Of a stretch of 64,000 bases of DNA, positions 39,884 through 47,951 are shown piece by piece (position 1 is the first letter of the stretch; each line of letters begins with the position of its first letter). Under the pieces are notes generated by a model. That model saw only the letters and a program-made list of their open reading frames with translations, searched no databases and had not been told where the DNA came from. The stretch spans positions 186,001 to 250,000 of the forward strand of contig CAKZLI010000055.1 in NCBI GenBank assembly GCA_937125395.1, written 5' to 3'. The stretch is from an uncultured Glaciecola sp. GTDB taxonomy: Bacteria > Pseudomonadota > Gammaproteobacteria > Enterobacterales > Alteromonadaceae. The translations under genes and the position numbers were made by a program.

Positions 39884-40996
39884 TTAGTTATCCGCTTTGG
39901 ATAACTGGTCTTTTAAATTGGGTGGGATCCCTTTTATAACAAGGGTATCGGTAATTGGGTCATAGTGTACTTTATCTCCAAGCAAATTACGATCAAAGCT
40001 CAACGTCAAACCACCGCCCTGACCTGAAAATTTAGCCAATGGCTTCAACGCAGAACGGTCAGGTTGAAACGCAGGTTCTAAAGGTTGTTCTAAGTGAGCA
40101 TTAAATACACTAAAATCCGATTGTTGTTCTTCATTTTTTGGCAGTTTAGCAGATAACTCGGCCACATTGATATCTGCACCTGCCGCAATTTTTTGTTTGT
40201 AATAATCAGCCACCACACCGCGTGATACCTGTTTTTCTTCGGTTGATAATTGTTCAGTGGCTAAATAATCATCAACTTGTGCAATTAATTGTTTGTTTTG
40301 TGCTTTGATATCGACCTGCTCTTCACACCCGACAAACCGCATAAAAAAATCAGAAACCTTTCGACCCATTCGCCCTTTAATAAAACTAATATAACGATGT
40401 TGTTCTGGTTGAACACTGTATTGAGTCAAATCAATACGAACTGCCAGCTGCATTTTAGCCACATCTAGGTGGTCGGAATAACTCAGTTCTAGATCGTCGG
40501 TCACTTCGACATGCTGTTTGGTGTTGAGTAGTGCAATTAATAGGTATTCAGTCGCCAAAAATTCATAATGGATAAACACAATGTAACCGGTTTCAACCAA
40601 GCCATCTTCAACCAACGCTTTGATTAACAACTGACTTCCGCCCTGCGACAATTTGATAAAATGCGCTTCATCTTCAATATTAGACCCTAACAAGTCCATA
40701 AATTGTGGACCTAAATCAGGTGCCTCTGACACCACTTGCTCTTCAGAATCATCACTATCAACAGCAAATGGGGCGTCATCATCTTCAGTTGTTTGCTCCA
40801 TTTGGCTCGCATCTAAACGAACAAATCCACCAACCCCCTTGCCAGGCTTGGAATTAAAAGCTTGGTTGATTTCATGGGCGAGCGTTTCGGTTGATGCGGT
40901 AACCGCAAAACACGCATCTTTGGGCGTCAACGCTAGGCGCTGTTCTTTGCTAATAGAAAGTTGATGCATGACAAAATGCTTAATAATCGCGCTCAT
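39884..40996 (-). CDS. yejK: Nucleoid-associated protein YejK (NdpA)
   Basis: 370 aa (E. coli YejK is 335). Family features: MSAIIKHFVMHQLSI at the N-terminus, FVGCEEQVDIKAQNKQL and the C-terminal LSFDRNLLGDKVHYDPITDTLVIKGIPPNL. An acidic insertion (TTEDDDAPFAVDSDDSEEQ, about residues 70-88) accounts for part of the extra length. Binds the nucleoid. Divergent from yejL-yejM, the standard yej arrangement. Confidence 0.93.
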   Translation of the reverse strand: MSAIIKHFVMHQLSISKEQRLALTPKDACFAVTASTETLAHEINQAFNSKPGKGVGGFVRLDASQMEQTTEDDDAPFAVDSDDSEEQVVSEAPDLGPQFMDLLGSNIEDEAHFIKLSQGGSQLLIKALVEDGLVETGYIVFIHYEFLATEYLLIALLNTKQHVEVTDDLELSYSDHLDVAKMQLAVRIDLTQYSVQPEQHRYISFIKGRMGRKVSDFFMRFVGCEEQVDIKAQNKQLIAQVDDYLATEQLSTEEKQVSRGVVADYYKQKIAAGADINVAELSAKLPKNEEQQSDFSVFNAHLEQPLEPAFQPDRSALKPLAKFSGQGGGLTLSFDRNLLGDKVHYDPITDTLVIKGIPPNLKDQLSKADN

Positions 40997-41112
40997 ATTA
41001 AATTCACTATTGGTGATATACTTGATTGCTATTATAATCTAGAAAATCACTGTGTTCAGATATTTCGCTTAGTCTGTTCTAAAACATTTTATAACCAAAA
41101 GAGTTAACCCTT

Positions 41113-41328
41113 ATGCCACAACAATCTCAGTACGATGATGCGCAATTCGAAACTATCCTCAACGACGTGTTAATGTGTTTAGAAAAGCATCAAGCCACAC
41201 GAGATTTATCCCTGATGGTATTAGGTAATGCCGTTACTCATATCTTTTCAAATCAAGTAGATGAACGAATTCGCGGCAAAATGGTCGAACAGTTTTGTAA
41301 TGTATTACAGCGAAGTGTTAAGGATTAA
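41113..41328 (+). CDS. yejL: YejL/DUF1414 family protein
   Basis: 71 aa. Contains the family core FETILNDVLMCLEKHQATRDLSLMVLGNAVTHIF. Small helical cytoplasmic protein of unknown function. It is directly followed by yejM (stop codon adjacent to the next start), so they are translated together. Divergent from yejK. Confidence 0.9.
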   Translation: MPQQSQYDDAQFETILNDVLMCLEKHQATRDLSLMVLGNAVTHIFSNQVDERIRGKMVEQFCNVLQRSVKD

Positions 41329-42873
41329 TTGATGATATTTGCTGAGTCACCCAGACGCCAAACCGTTACCCGACTTGTTAGTTGGGGGCATTGGTATGCA
41401 TTTTTTAACATTATTATCGCGCTGGTCATTGCTTCTATATATGTATTTTCCGCACCATTACCCAGTACATTGTTAGGTCAGGTATACTTGTTTAGCAATT
41501 GGTTTGGGCATATCAGTTTTATTACCTTTATAGGGTTTGTACTGCTTGTTTTGCCGATGTGTTATGCCATGCAAAATGCACGTTTTGTGAAAGGGTTTGC
41601 TGCGTTTGTATCAGCAGTTGCTCTGGCTCTGTTAGCCTTTGACGCCCTGTTATTTAATCGCACAGGTTTGCATCTGAGCTTTAGCTCTAGTGCCCTTATT
41701 GTTGATGAAACAGCGGTACAAATTGCGCATTTTAATTGGCAAGAATGGACGTTTTTAATACTATTATTTGTGGTTTGGTTAAGTTTTCAAATTTTAATGG
41801 CGAATGCATTGTGGAAAAGAATCGAACGATTTAGCCGTAAACGCATTGGGCAATCGGTAATAGGTCTGTTTTTGCTCAGTTTTGTCGGCTCACACGCACT
41901 GCATATCTGGGCCGATGCGCGCCTTTATCAGCCAATCATGCAACAAGACAACATGTTTCCATTATCTTATCCGGCTACTGCCAAAACCACATTATCGCGT
42001 TATGGACTGTTGGATATGGCGGATTACACTCAACAAAAAAGCGTGCAGTTCACGTACAGCATTGATCAACTAGATTACCCTAAAGAGCCGGTATACTGCC
42101 CGATTGATAACACGCAAAAATGGGTTGTAGTGTATGTAACGGATTCACTCAGTGCTGGTATGATGCCTAGCGATTGGCATAACAAACCGTATTTTAGACC
42201 GCAAAATAGTATTGATACGCTCGTCAAAACCACATTGTTTAGCTTACCAAACTTGTATCATCACTATTTAATTGATACCGCGCCGGTGCTGTTGGATGTA
42301 TTAGCTGGTTTTAAATTACCAGTTAACCTATACAGTCCGTCCAATACTGGGATTGCCGATACCAAAATCAACACGTTTGACTATGCCGAGTTACTCACAG
42401 CAGTGCAAAATACGACTCCAGGTGTGACGTTTGGATTTGTATCTAGTGCACAGTTACCTGAATTACTCGCACTAAATGACCAGTTTGCGAATGCAACGCA
42501 TTGGTTAGTTCTAAGTGCACAACCAGATCAAGACGGTATCAATGGTCAAGCGTGGAGTAATCAACAGATAGCGGCTAATGCGATGGTCGATGAAGATATA
42601 GTGCCGAGTGTATTTGCGCAATTAGGCTGTGAAGTACCACCGGCATATTATTCCACCGGCCAAAATGTATTTACCCAACCGCGTGATTGGCAAATTACAA
42701 CACAAAATGATGCTGTGATTTTAATTACTGATGAGTATATCGCCAAAATTAAACATAACGGTCTAACTGAGATCCAATCAAAACAAACAGGTAATGTGTT
42801 AAATCAACAGCTAGATACTGATATGTTTAATCGCGCTATTAAGCATTTAAGTCAATTTTCTCAAATTAAATGA
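41329..42873 (+). CDS. yejM: YejM/PbgA-like inner-membrane protein with shortened periplasmic domain
   Basis: 514 aa. The N-terminal five-helix membrane part is a clear PbgA match (VSWGHWYAFFNIIIALVIA, ASHALHIWADARLYQPI, PLSYPATAKTTLSRYGLLD). The periplasmic alkaline-phosphatase-like domain is about 70 residues shorter than in E. coli (586 aa) and lacks the central sulfatase-type blocks, keeping only VVVYVTDSLSAG and a late CEVPPAYYSTGQNVF segment. PbgA/YejM controls LPS synthesis by checking LpxC turnover through LapB, and this mainly needs the membrane part and linker. Ends overlapping gmhB by 13 bases, convergently. Confidence 0.85.
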   Translation: MMIFAESPRRQTVTRLVSWGHWYAFFNIIIALVIASIYVFSAPLPSTLLGQVYLFSNWFGHISFITFIGFVLLVLPMCYAMQNARFVKGFAAFVSAVALALLAFDALLFNRTGLHLSFSSSALIVDETAVQIAHFNWQEWTFLILLFVVWLSFQILMANALWKRIERFSRKRIGQSVIGLFLLSFVGSHALHIWADARLYQPIMQQDNMFPLSYPATAKTTLSRYGLLDMADYTQQKSVQFTYSIDQLDYPKEPVYCPIDNTQKWVVVYVTDSLSAGMMPSDWHNKPYFRPQNSIDTLVKTTLFSLPNLYHHYLIDTAPVLLDVLAGFKLPVNLYSPSNTGIADTKINTFDYAELLTAVQNTTPGVTFGFVSSAQLPELLALNDQFANATHWLVLSAQPDQDGINGQAWSNQQIAANAMVDEDIVPSVFAQLGCEVPPAYYSTGQNVFTQPRDWQITTQNDAVILITDEYIAKIKHNGLTEIQSKQTGNVLNQQLDTDMFNRAIKHLSQFSQIK

Positions 42874-43466
42874 ATGCATTCAGCCAGCGAATTGATTTGA
42901 TATAACACGGTACCATTAGAATGAGCAGATAAGAGGCTAAATTGCTGGCCTCTATCTTCTTCATTGTATAACCAATATCCCGCTCTGAGACCGGCATTGA
43001 TGGCACATTGCATATCTGATGCCTTATCACCGAACATAATACTGTGACTCAGATCCACTCGAAAATCTTCAGACGCTTGGCGTAACATTCCAATTGCGGG
43101 TTTGCGACAGTCACACTCTTGTGTCAATGCTGTGCTACCAACCGTTGGATGGTGTGGACAATAATACGTATGTTTAACGCTCACTCCCTGCTTAATAAAT
43201 TGCGTATTAAGCCATTGAGTTAATTTTAAGAATTCAGCTTCACTATACAAACCACGCGCAATTCCTGACTGGTTAGTGACAACAACAATCTCATAACCTA
43301 GCGCTTGTACATGGCGCATCAAATCAAAAATATCAGGCACAAATTCAACATCAGCAATTTTGTACACGTACCCATGATTCACATTGATAATCCCATCTCG
43401 GTCAAAGAATGCCATTTTTTTGATTATGGTTGGTCGATCTGCAGACATACTTTTTCCCAGTAACAT
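42861..43466 (-). CDS. gmhB: D-glycero-D-manno-heptose 1,7-bisphosphate 7-phosphatase (GmhB)
   Basis: 201 aa HAD phosphatase for the LPS inner-core heptose precursor. Motif I FFDRDGIIN with the nucleophile/acid Asp pair, motif II VVTNQSGIARG, zinc-binding CPHHPTVGSTALTQECDCRKP, and motif IV MFGDKASDMQCA. The ATG at 43466 has AAGGA 9 bases upstream. Begins 2 bases after rlmA. Overlaps the end of yejM on the other strand. Confidence 0.9.
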   Translation of the reverse strand: MLLGKSMSADRPTIIKKMAFFDRDGIINVNHGYVYKIADVEFVPDIFDLMRHVQALGYEIVVVTNQSGIARGLYSEAEFLKLTQWLNTQFIKQGVSVKHTYYCPHHPTVGSTALTQECDCRKPAIGMLRQASEDFRVDLSHSIMFGDKASDMQCAINAGLRAGYWLYNEEDRGQQFSLLSAHSNGTVLYQINSLAECIHLI

Positions 43467-43468
43467 AC

Positions 43469-44347
43469 TTACGCTTCCTTCATCTGAGATTGTTGATAGA
43501 CATATATTTTAAAATCGATACTCAGCGGACTATCATCTTGTATGCACCGTTGTCTTTTTTCTGCATTGGCAGCATGGGCATACGGTGTCATCGATAATAA
43601 CTGCTCACGCTGTATTTGGTTTGGCGAAATAGTATAACTGACCGTTAGTTCACGCACCGCTAAGCCATCTTCAGGAGAAGGTTGATGTGCATTGACAGAT
43701 TGATACAAATGCCTTTTAAATTCAATTAAATGGTTATCATTTGGCACGACTTGATACCAAGTACCTGATGGTTTTAAGACACGAAACACTTCGGCTTGAC
43801 TCACGGGTGCAAAGATTTGTAATAACACATCAATCGACTCATCCTGGAGTGGCAGTGCAAATGACGAGGCGACAACATGTGTTTGGTTGCCTTGCAATAC
43901 TTGATTTTGACGGGCAGCACGTAACACTGCATTCTTTGCGATATCATTACCACAAAAACGAATATCAATGTCACCAGCGTCATTACTTGCTTGATGACAA
44001 TCACTGTCAAATTGAGTTAACAATGCTTGTAACGCTCTAAGATAATATCCCTCTCCACACCCGGCATCAAAGACCACTGAGTTGCTGTCAAGTGCAGCAT
44101 GAGATTGAATGTCTGAGGCAATGGCTTGTACTAGCGGGGCATAAAATCCTGCATTCAAAAATGCTTCTCGAGATTGCACCATGGCTTTATTGTCACCTGG
44201 GTCGAGGGAGTTTTTGAATTGAACCGGCAATAAATTAACATAGCCTTGTTTAGCAACATCAAACCGATGTTGCTCAGCACATTGCCAGGAAGCAGTGTGC
44301 TCAACCAAAGGATTGAATGGGGACTGACAGATTGGACATTGCCACAT
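43469..44347 (-). CDS. rlmA: 23S rRNA (guanine-745 N1)-methyltransferase RlmA
   Basis: 292 aa. N-terminal zinc finger (CPICQSPF and a later Cys/His pair in WQCAEQHRFDVAKQGYVNLL), the SAM-binding motif VFDAGCGEGYYLRAL, and IDVLLQIFAPVSQAEVFRVLKPSG. Methylates G745 of 23S rRNA. First gene of a probable two-gene unit with gmhB. Confidence 0.92.
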   Translation of the reverse strand: MWQCPICQSPFNPLVEHTASWQCAEQHRFDVAKQGYVNLLPVQFKNSLDPGDNKAMVQSREAFLNAGFYAPLVQAIASDIQSHAALDSNSVVFDAGCGEGYYLRALQALLTQFDSDCHQASNDAGDIDIRFCGNDIAKNAVLRAARQNQVLQGNQTHVVASSFALPLQDESIDVLLQIFAPVSQAEVFRVLKPSGTWYQVVPNDNHLIEFKRHLYQSVNAHQPSPEDGLAVRELTVSYTISPNQIQREQLLSMTPYAHAANAEKRQRCIQDDSPLSIDFKIYVYQQSQMKEA

Positions 44348-44523
44348 AATAATAATAGACGAACTATGAAGTTAATATGCGCTTAATAATACCAAACCTG
44401 ACTGTATAATGTAATCAAACGATACCTAAGTATGTTTATTTATACGGAATAAGCGCAGTCCCCTTCTACACTTAATGTCAGTTATATGTAGATTGAGTCA
44501 CATTACTATCGTTAGATACTAAC

Positions 44524-45318
44524 TTACTCAAATCCACGTGGACGTTTTGTGCTGATTGTATCGATGTAAGCGTGCCATGAGGCATAACCAATAATTGGCA
44601 TTAATACAATAAATCCAACAAAGGCAGTGACAAACCCTATGGCTACACTCGCAAAAATAATACTCGCCCATATCATCATTGGGATTTTATTAACCCATAC
44701 CGCGTTCATACTTGTCAGGATTGCAGTTGCTAAATCAACTTGTCGTTCCATTAAAACCGGTTGGCTGAATGCCGTAATAAAAAACACCAATACAGTAAAT
44801 ACCGCACCGACTACTGTACCTAACAATAAAAATGGCAATAAGTTTGTCAAATTAGGATCTAAGTATTCTGGGTAAAAAGCGTGAATTAATGACGCTACCC
44901 GCAACCAAAATATCATGATGATCATCAGTAATAATGCATAGCCCCATTCATTTACCGCATTACGGCTGATGGCTTTTAAAGAATGGCCCAACGTTGGGGT
45001 ATGTTGTTTTTCAAGCTCCCATGACACATCATATAAACCCGCCGCCAAAAAGGGACCAATCATCATAAAACATACTAATGCAGGTAAAATAACAAGATGC
45101 CATCCCGTTAAGGCTACCAAGGCACTGATGCCCCATGGGATGAGTGCAAACATAATCCCATAGAATAAGGTTAGCCATGGTGCGCGTTTGGCATCCTGGA
45201 TGGCTAGAGCTATCCATTTAATGGGATCACCGACGGCTAGTTCTTTAGCTGGGATCACGCGAGCTATATTGCTTTGGGTAATTGCATTATCGGGTATCTG
45301 ATTAAATTCTTTTGACAT
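44524..45318 (-). CDS. DUF2189 family integral membrane protein
   Basis: 264 aa with about six hydrophobic helices (for example LFYGIMFALIPWGISALVAL, LVILPALVCFMMIGPFLAAGL, WGYALLLMIIMIFWLRVASLI). Matches DUF2189 (YPO-type) proteins often found near cytochrome c genes in proteobacteria. Function not known. Starts with ATG and is single in its strand context. Confidence 0.8.
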   Translation of the reverse strand: MSKEFNQIPDNAITQSNIARVIPAKELAVGDPIKWIALAIQDAKRAPWLTLFYGIMFALIPWGISALVALTGWHLVILPALVCFMMIGPFLAAGLYDVSWELEKQHTPTLGHSLKAISRNAVNEWGYALLLMIIMIFWLRVASLIHAFYPEYLDPNLTNLLPFLLLGTVVGAVFTVLVFFITAFSQPVLMERQVDLATAILTSMNAVWVNKIPMMIWASIIFASVAIGFVTAFVGFIVLMPIIGYASWHAYIDTISTKRPRGFE

Positions 45319-45375
45319 GGCTCACTCCTAGATTCATTTACGTCTAATTAACAATATATGGATAGATGCGCAGTA

Positions 45376-45882
45376 TTACAACCTTTTCATAGGATAAAAT
45401 ACGATGAGTTTGTTAAAAAAGTTCGAAAGTTTATCGGTTAACTCGTTAAACAGAGTGACATCTTGTGGTTGCGGTAAGCCATAACAAGTAGCAACAAAAC
45501 GATTACAATTATTGGTGATGACATCATATGGCAGATATTCAAATATTTGACTATGCGCCTGTGCAGCTGCATGCTCACACGCTAGTACCTCACCCGAATC
45601 GCTTCCCATCACAAAAATTTGGCTACCGGAACGTTGTTGTAAAAATCGCTCCGGAGAAATATTACGCACTAAGCCATTCCCTGCTAGCTCCACAACACTG
45701 CCATTTAACCAAATACCTGTGTGGGTAAATACCCCATAAATATCACAACATACGATACTTCCTGGTATCGGTTGTAATTGATGTGTCGCATCTTCAATAA
45801 TTTTTGCCATAAGATAATTAACCATCCCCAAAAAAAATACTAGAAACAATAATTGCTTAACACTACACGATACTTCGTACAT
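45376..45882 (-). CDS. LRAT/NlpC-P60-like (NC domain) protein
   Basis: 168 aa. Hydrophobic N-terminus (LLFLVFFLGMVNYLM) that may anchor it. The papain-like permuted LRAT core is visible: the His in FTHTGIWLNG and the nucleophile Cys in NNCNRFVATCYG, order His-then-Cys as in lecithin:retinol acyltransferase relatives. Such bacterial proteins may be acyltransferases or amidases. No function can be assigned. A start at a later Met (residue 20 or 25) would remove the anchor. Divergent from alaA. Confidence 0.65.
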   Translation of the reverse strand: MYEVSCSVKQLLFLVFFLGMVNYLMAKIIEDATHQLQPIPGSIVCCDIYGVFTHTGIWLNGSVVELAGNGLVRNISPERFLQQRSGSQIFVMGSDSGEVLACEHAAAQAHSQIFEYLPYDVITNNCNRFVATCYGLPQPQDVTLFNELTDKLSNFFNKLIVFYPMKRL

Positions 45883-45933
45883 AGGGTATGCTTAGATTAT
45901 TATTACTCACCATCTAATTTAAGAACATTTTTT

Positions 45934-47151
45934 ATGTATCATATCGGAAAATCTACAAAGCTAGACAATGTTTGTTATGACATCCGTGGCCCGATTCACG
46001 CCAAGGCGCGTGCCATGGAAGAGGAAGGCCATCGTATTTTGAAGCTCAATATTGGCAACCCTGCTCCATTTGGCTTTGAAGCACCTGATGATATTTTAAA
46101 AGACGTAATTTATAATTTGCCGGGTGCTCAAGGCTACTCTGAAGCATCTGGTATTTATGGGGCCAAAGTAGCGGTGATGCAGTATTATCAACAAAAGCAG
46201 ATCCGCAATATGACAACCCAAGATGTCTTCATTGGCAATGGTGTTAGTGAAATGATTATGATGGCAATGCAAGCCTTGCTGAATCAGGGAGATGAAGTAT
46301 TAATCCCTGCACCTGATTATCCATTATGGACTGCAGCAGTATCCTTGTCTTCTGGTACCCCTGTGCATTATGTCTGTGATGAACATGCAGGATGGTTTCC
46401 TGACATTGCGGATATCAAACAAAAAATCACGCCGCGCACTAAAGCCATTGTGCTTATCAATCCCAACAATCCTACTGGTGCTGTGTATTCCAAAGCGTTA
46501 TTACTCGACATCATCGCTGTGGCGAGAGAACATAACTTGGTGATTTATAGCGATGAAATATACGATAAAATTTTATATGACGAAGCACAACACACATGTA
46601 TCGCTTCGCTTGCAGATGATATTTTTATGGTCACTATGTCAGGTTTATCCAAAAACTACCGTGTCGCTGGGTTTCGTGCAGGATGGTTGCTGGTATCGGG
46701 CAATAAACGTGTTGCAAGTGAATATATTGATGCGTTGAATATGCTTTCTTCTATGCGCATGTGTGCTAATGTGCCTTGCCAACATGCAATACAAACGGCA
46801 TTAGGCGGATACCAAAGTATTAATGACCTAGTTCATGATGGAGGACGATTAAAACTACAACGTGATACCGCAACGGCAGCATTAAATGCGATTGATGGGA
46901 TCAGTTGTGTGCCTCCCCAAGGAGCCTTGTATTGTTTTGCCAAAGTTGATGCTCAAAAATTTAATATTAGTAATGACGAAAAAATGATTTTTGACCTGTT
47001 GCAAGCTGAAAAGATCTTACTGGTACATGGCCGTGCATTTAATTTGAGTCAGGGCACCTACTTCCGCCTCGTCTTTTTGCCTCACGCCGATGTACTTGCT
47101 CCTGCGATAGCAAGAATCGGGCAATTTTTTAGTCATTACCAACAGCGATAA
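45934..47151 (+). CDS. alaA: Alanine transaminase AlaA
   Basis: 405 aa from the ATG at 45934, which gives MYHIGKSTKLDNVCYDIRGP, matching E. coli AlaA (405 aa). The upstream in-frame extension to 45853 is not family-like. PLP Lys in GLSKNYRVAGFRAGW; INPNNPTGAVYS and DEIYDKILYDEA also typical. Makes alanine from pyruvate and glutamate. Nine bases before yfbR, the same order as in E. coli. Confidence 0.95.
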   Translation: MYHIGKSTKLDNVCYDIRGPIHAKARAMEEEGHRILKLNIGNPAPFGFEAPDDILKDVIYNLPGAQGYSEASGIYGAKVAVMQYYQQKQIRNMTTQDVFIGNGVSEMIMMAMQALLNQGDEVLIPAPDYPLWTAAVSLSSGTPVHYVCDEHAGWFPDIADIKQKITPRTKAIVLINPNNPTGAVYSKALLLDIIAVAREHNLVIYSDEIYDKILYDEAQHTCIASLADDIFMVTMSGLSKNYRVAGFRAGWLLVSGNKRVASEYIDALNMLSSMRMCANVPCQHAIQTALGGYQSINDLVHDGGRLKLQRDTATAALNAIDGISCVPPQGALYCFAKVDAQKFNISNDEKMIFDLLQAEKILLVHGRAFNLSQGTYFRLVFLPHADVLAPAIARIGQFFSHYQQR

Positions 47152-47159
47152 ATAATAAT

Positions 47160-47765
47160 ATGATCCAACACAGTTCGTTTCTAGCATGGATATTGCGCAT
47201 GCCCCTGATCAAACGCTGGGCATTGATGCACACAGTTAAACCTGAAAATGTAGCCGAACACTCACATCAAGTGGCAGTCATTGCTCACTTGTTAGCAGTG
47301 ATCCGTAATACGTATTTTAATGGTACTCTCAATCCAGAAAAAGCGGCAACCATCGCACTATATCATGAGGTGAGCGAGACTAAGCTGCAAGATATCAACC
47401 ATGTTACCAAATACCATAACCCTGCTTTAACCGCAGAATTCAAAAAACTAGAAGAGCTGGCCGAAATTGAATGCCTCAATACCCTGCCAGATAAGCTGCA
47501 AGGCTTGTTTGGCCCACTGTTAGTACAAAATCAAGTCGAGCCACAGTACAAAAAAATTGTGAAAGCGGCCGATTTATTAAGTGCCTATCTAAAAGCATCT
47601 GATGAAATTAGTTTTGGTAATCATGAATTCATCCCTGTCAAAACACGGTTAGAAACCATGCTTGCTGATTTTGCTAACGACATGCCCGAAGTGCATTATT
47701 TTAGAGAATGCTTTGAGCAAAATTGTGCTGTAGGCGTAGATGAATTAGCCAAAACACCAGTCTAG
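47160..47765 (+). CDS. yfbR: 5'-deoxynucleotidase YfbR-like, HD domain with altered dyad
   Basis: 201 aa. Matches YfbR from end to end (VKPENVAEHSHQVAVIAHLLA, ADLLSAYLKASDE). The metal-binding HD dyad reads His69-Glu70 (ALYHEVSETK) where E. coli has His68-Asp69. The rest, including His34 and the later Asp in AADLLSAYL, is kept. YfbR dephosphorylates deoxynucleoside 5'-monophosphates. With Glu at the metal site, activity or metal choice may differ. Confidence 0.85.
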   Translation: MIQHSSFLAWILRMPLIKRWALMHTVKPENVAEHSHQVAVIAHLLAVIRNTYFNGTLNPEKAATIALYHEVSETKLQDINHVTKYHNPALTAEFKKLEELAEIECLNTLPDKLQGLFGPLLVQNQVEPQYKKIVKAADLLSAYLKASDEISFGNHEFIPVKTRLETMLADFANDMPEVHYFRECFEQNCAVGVDELAKTPV

Positions 47766-47951
47766 CGTCTACATAATGAGAGTCGTGCGCGAGATAGTTA
47801 TCAATGAATTATAGTAAGATATTTCTTACAACTTTATAAGCGTATACCGCACCTAAAAGTGCCCTTTTCATACAGGTATTTTAAGACTTAGCCATAAAGA
47901 ATATATGTTACGCTTTAGTAAATAATATCTATTTTTGGCGGAACAATACCG

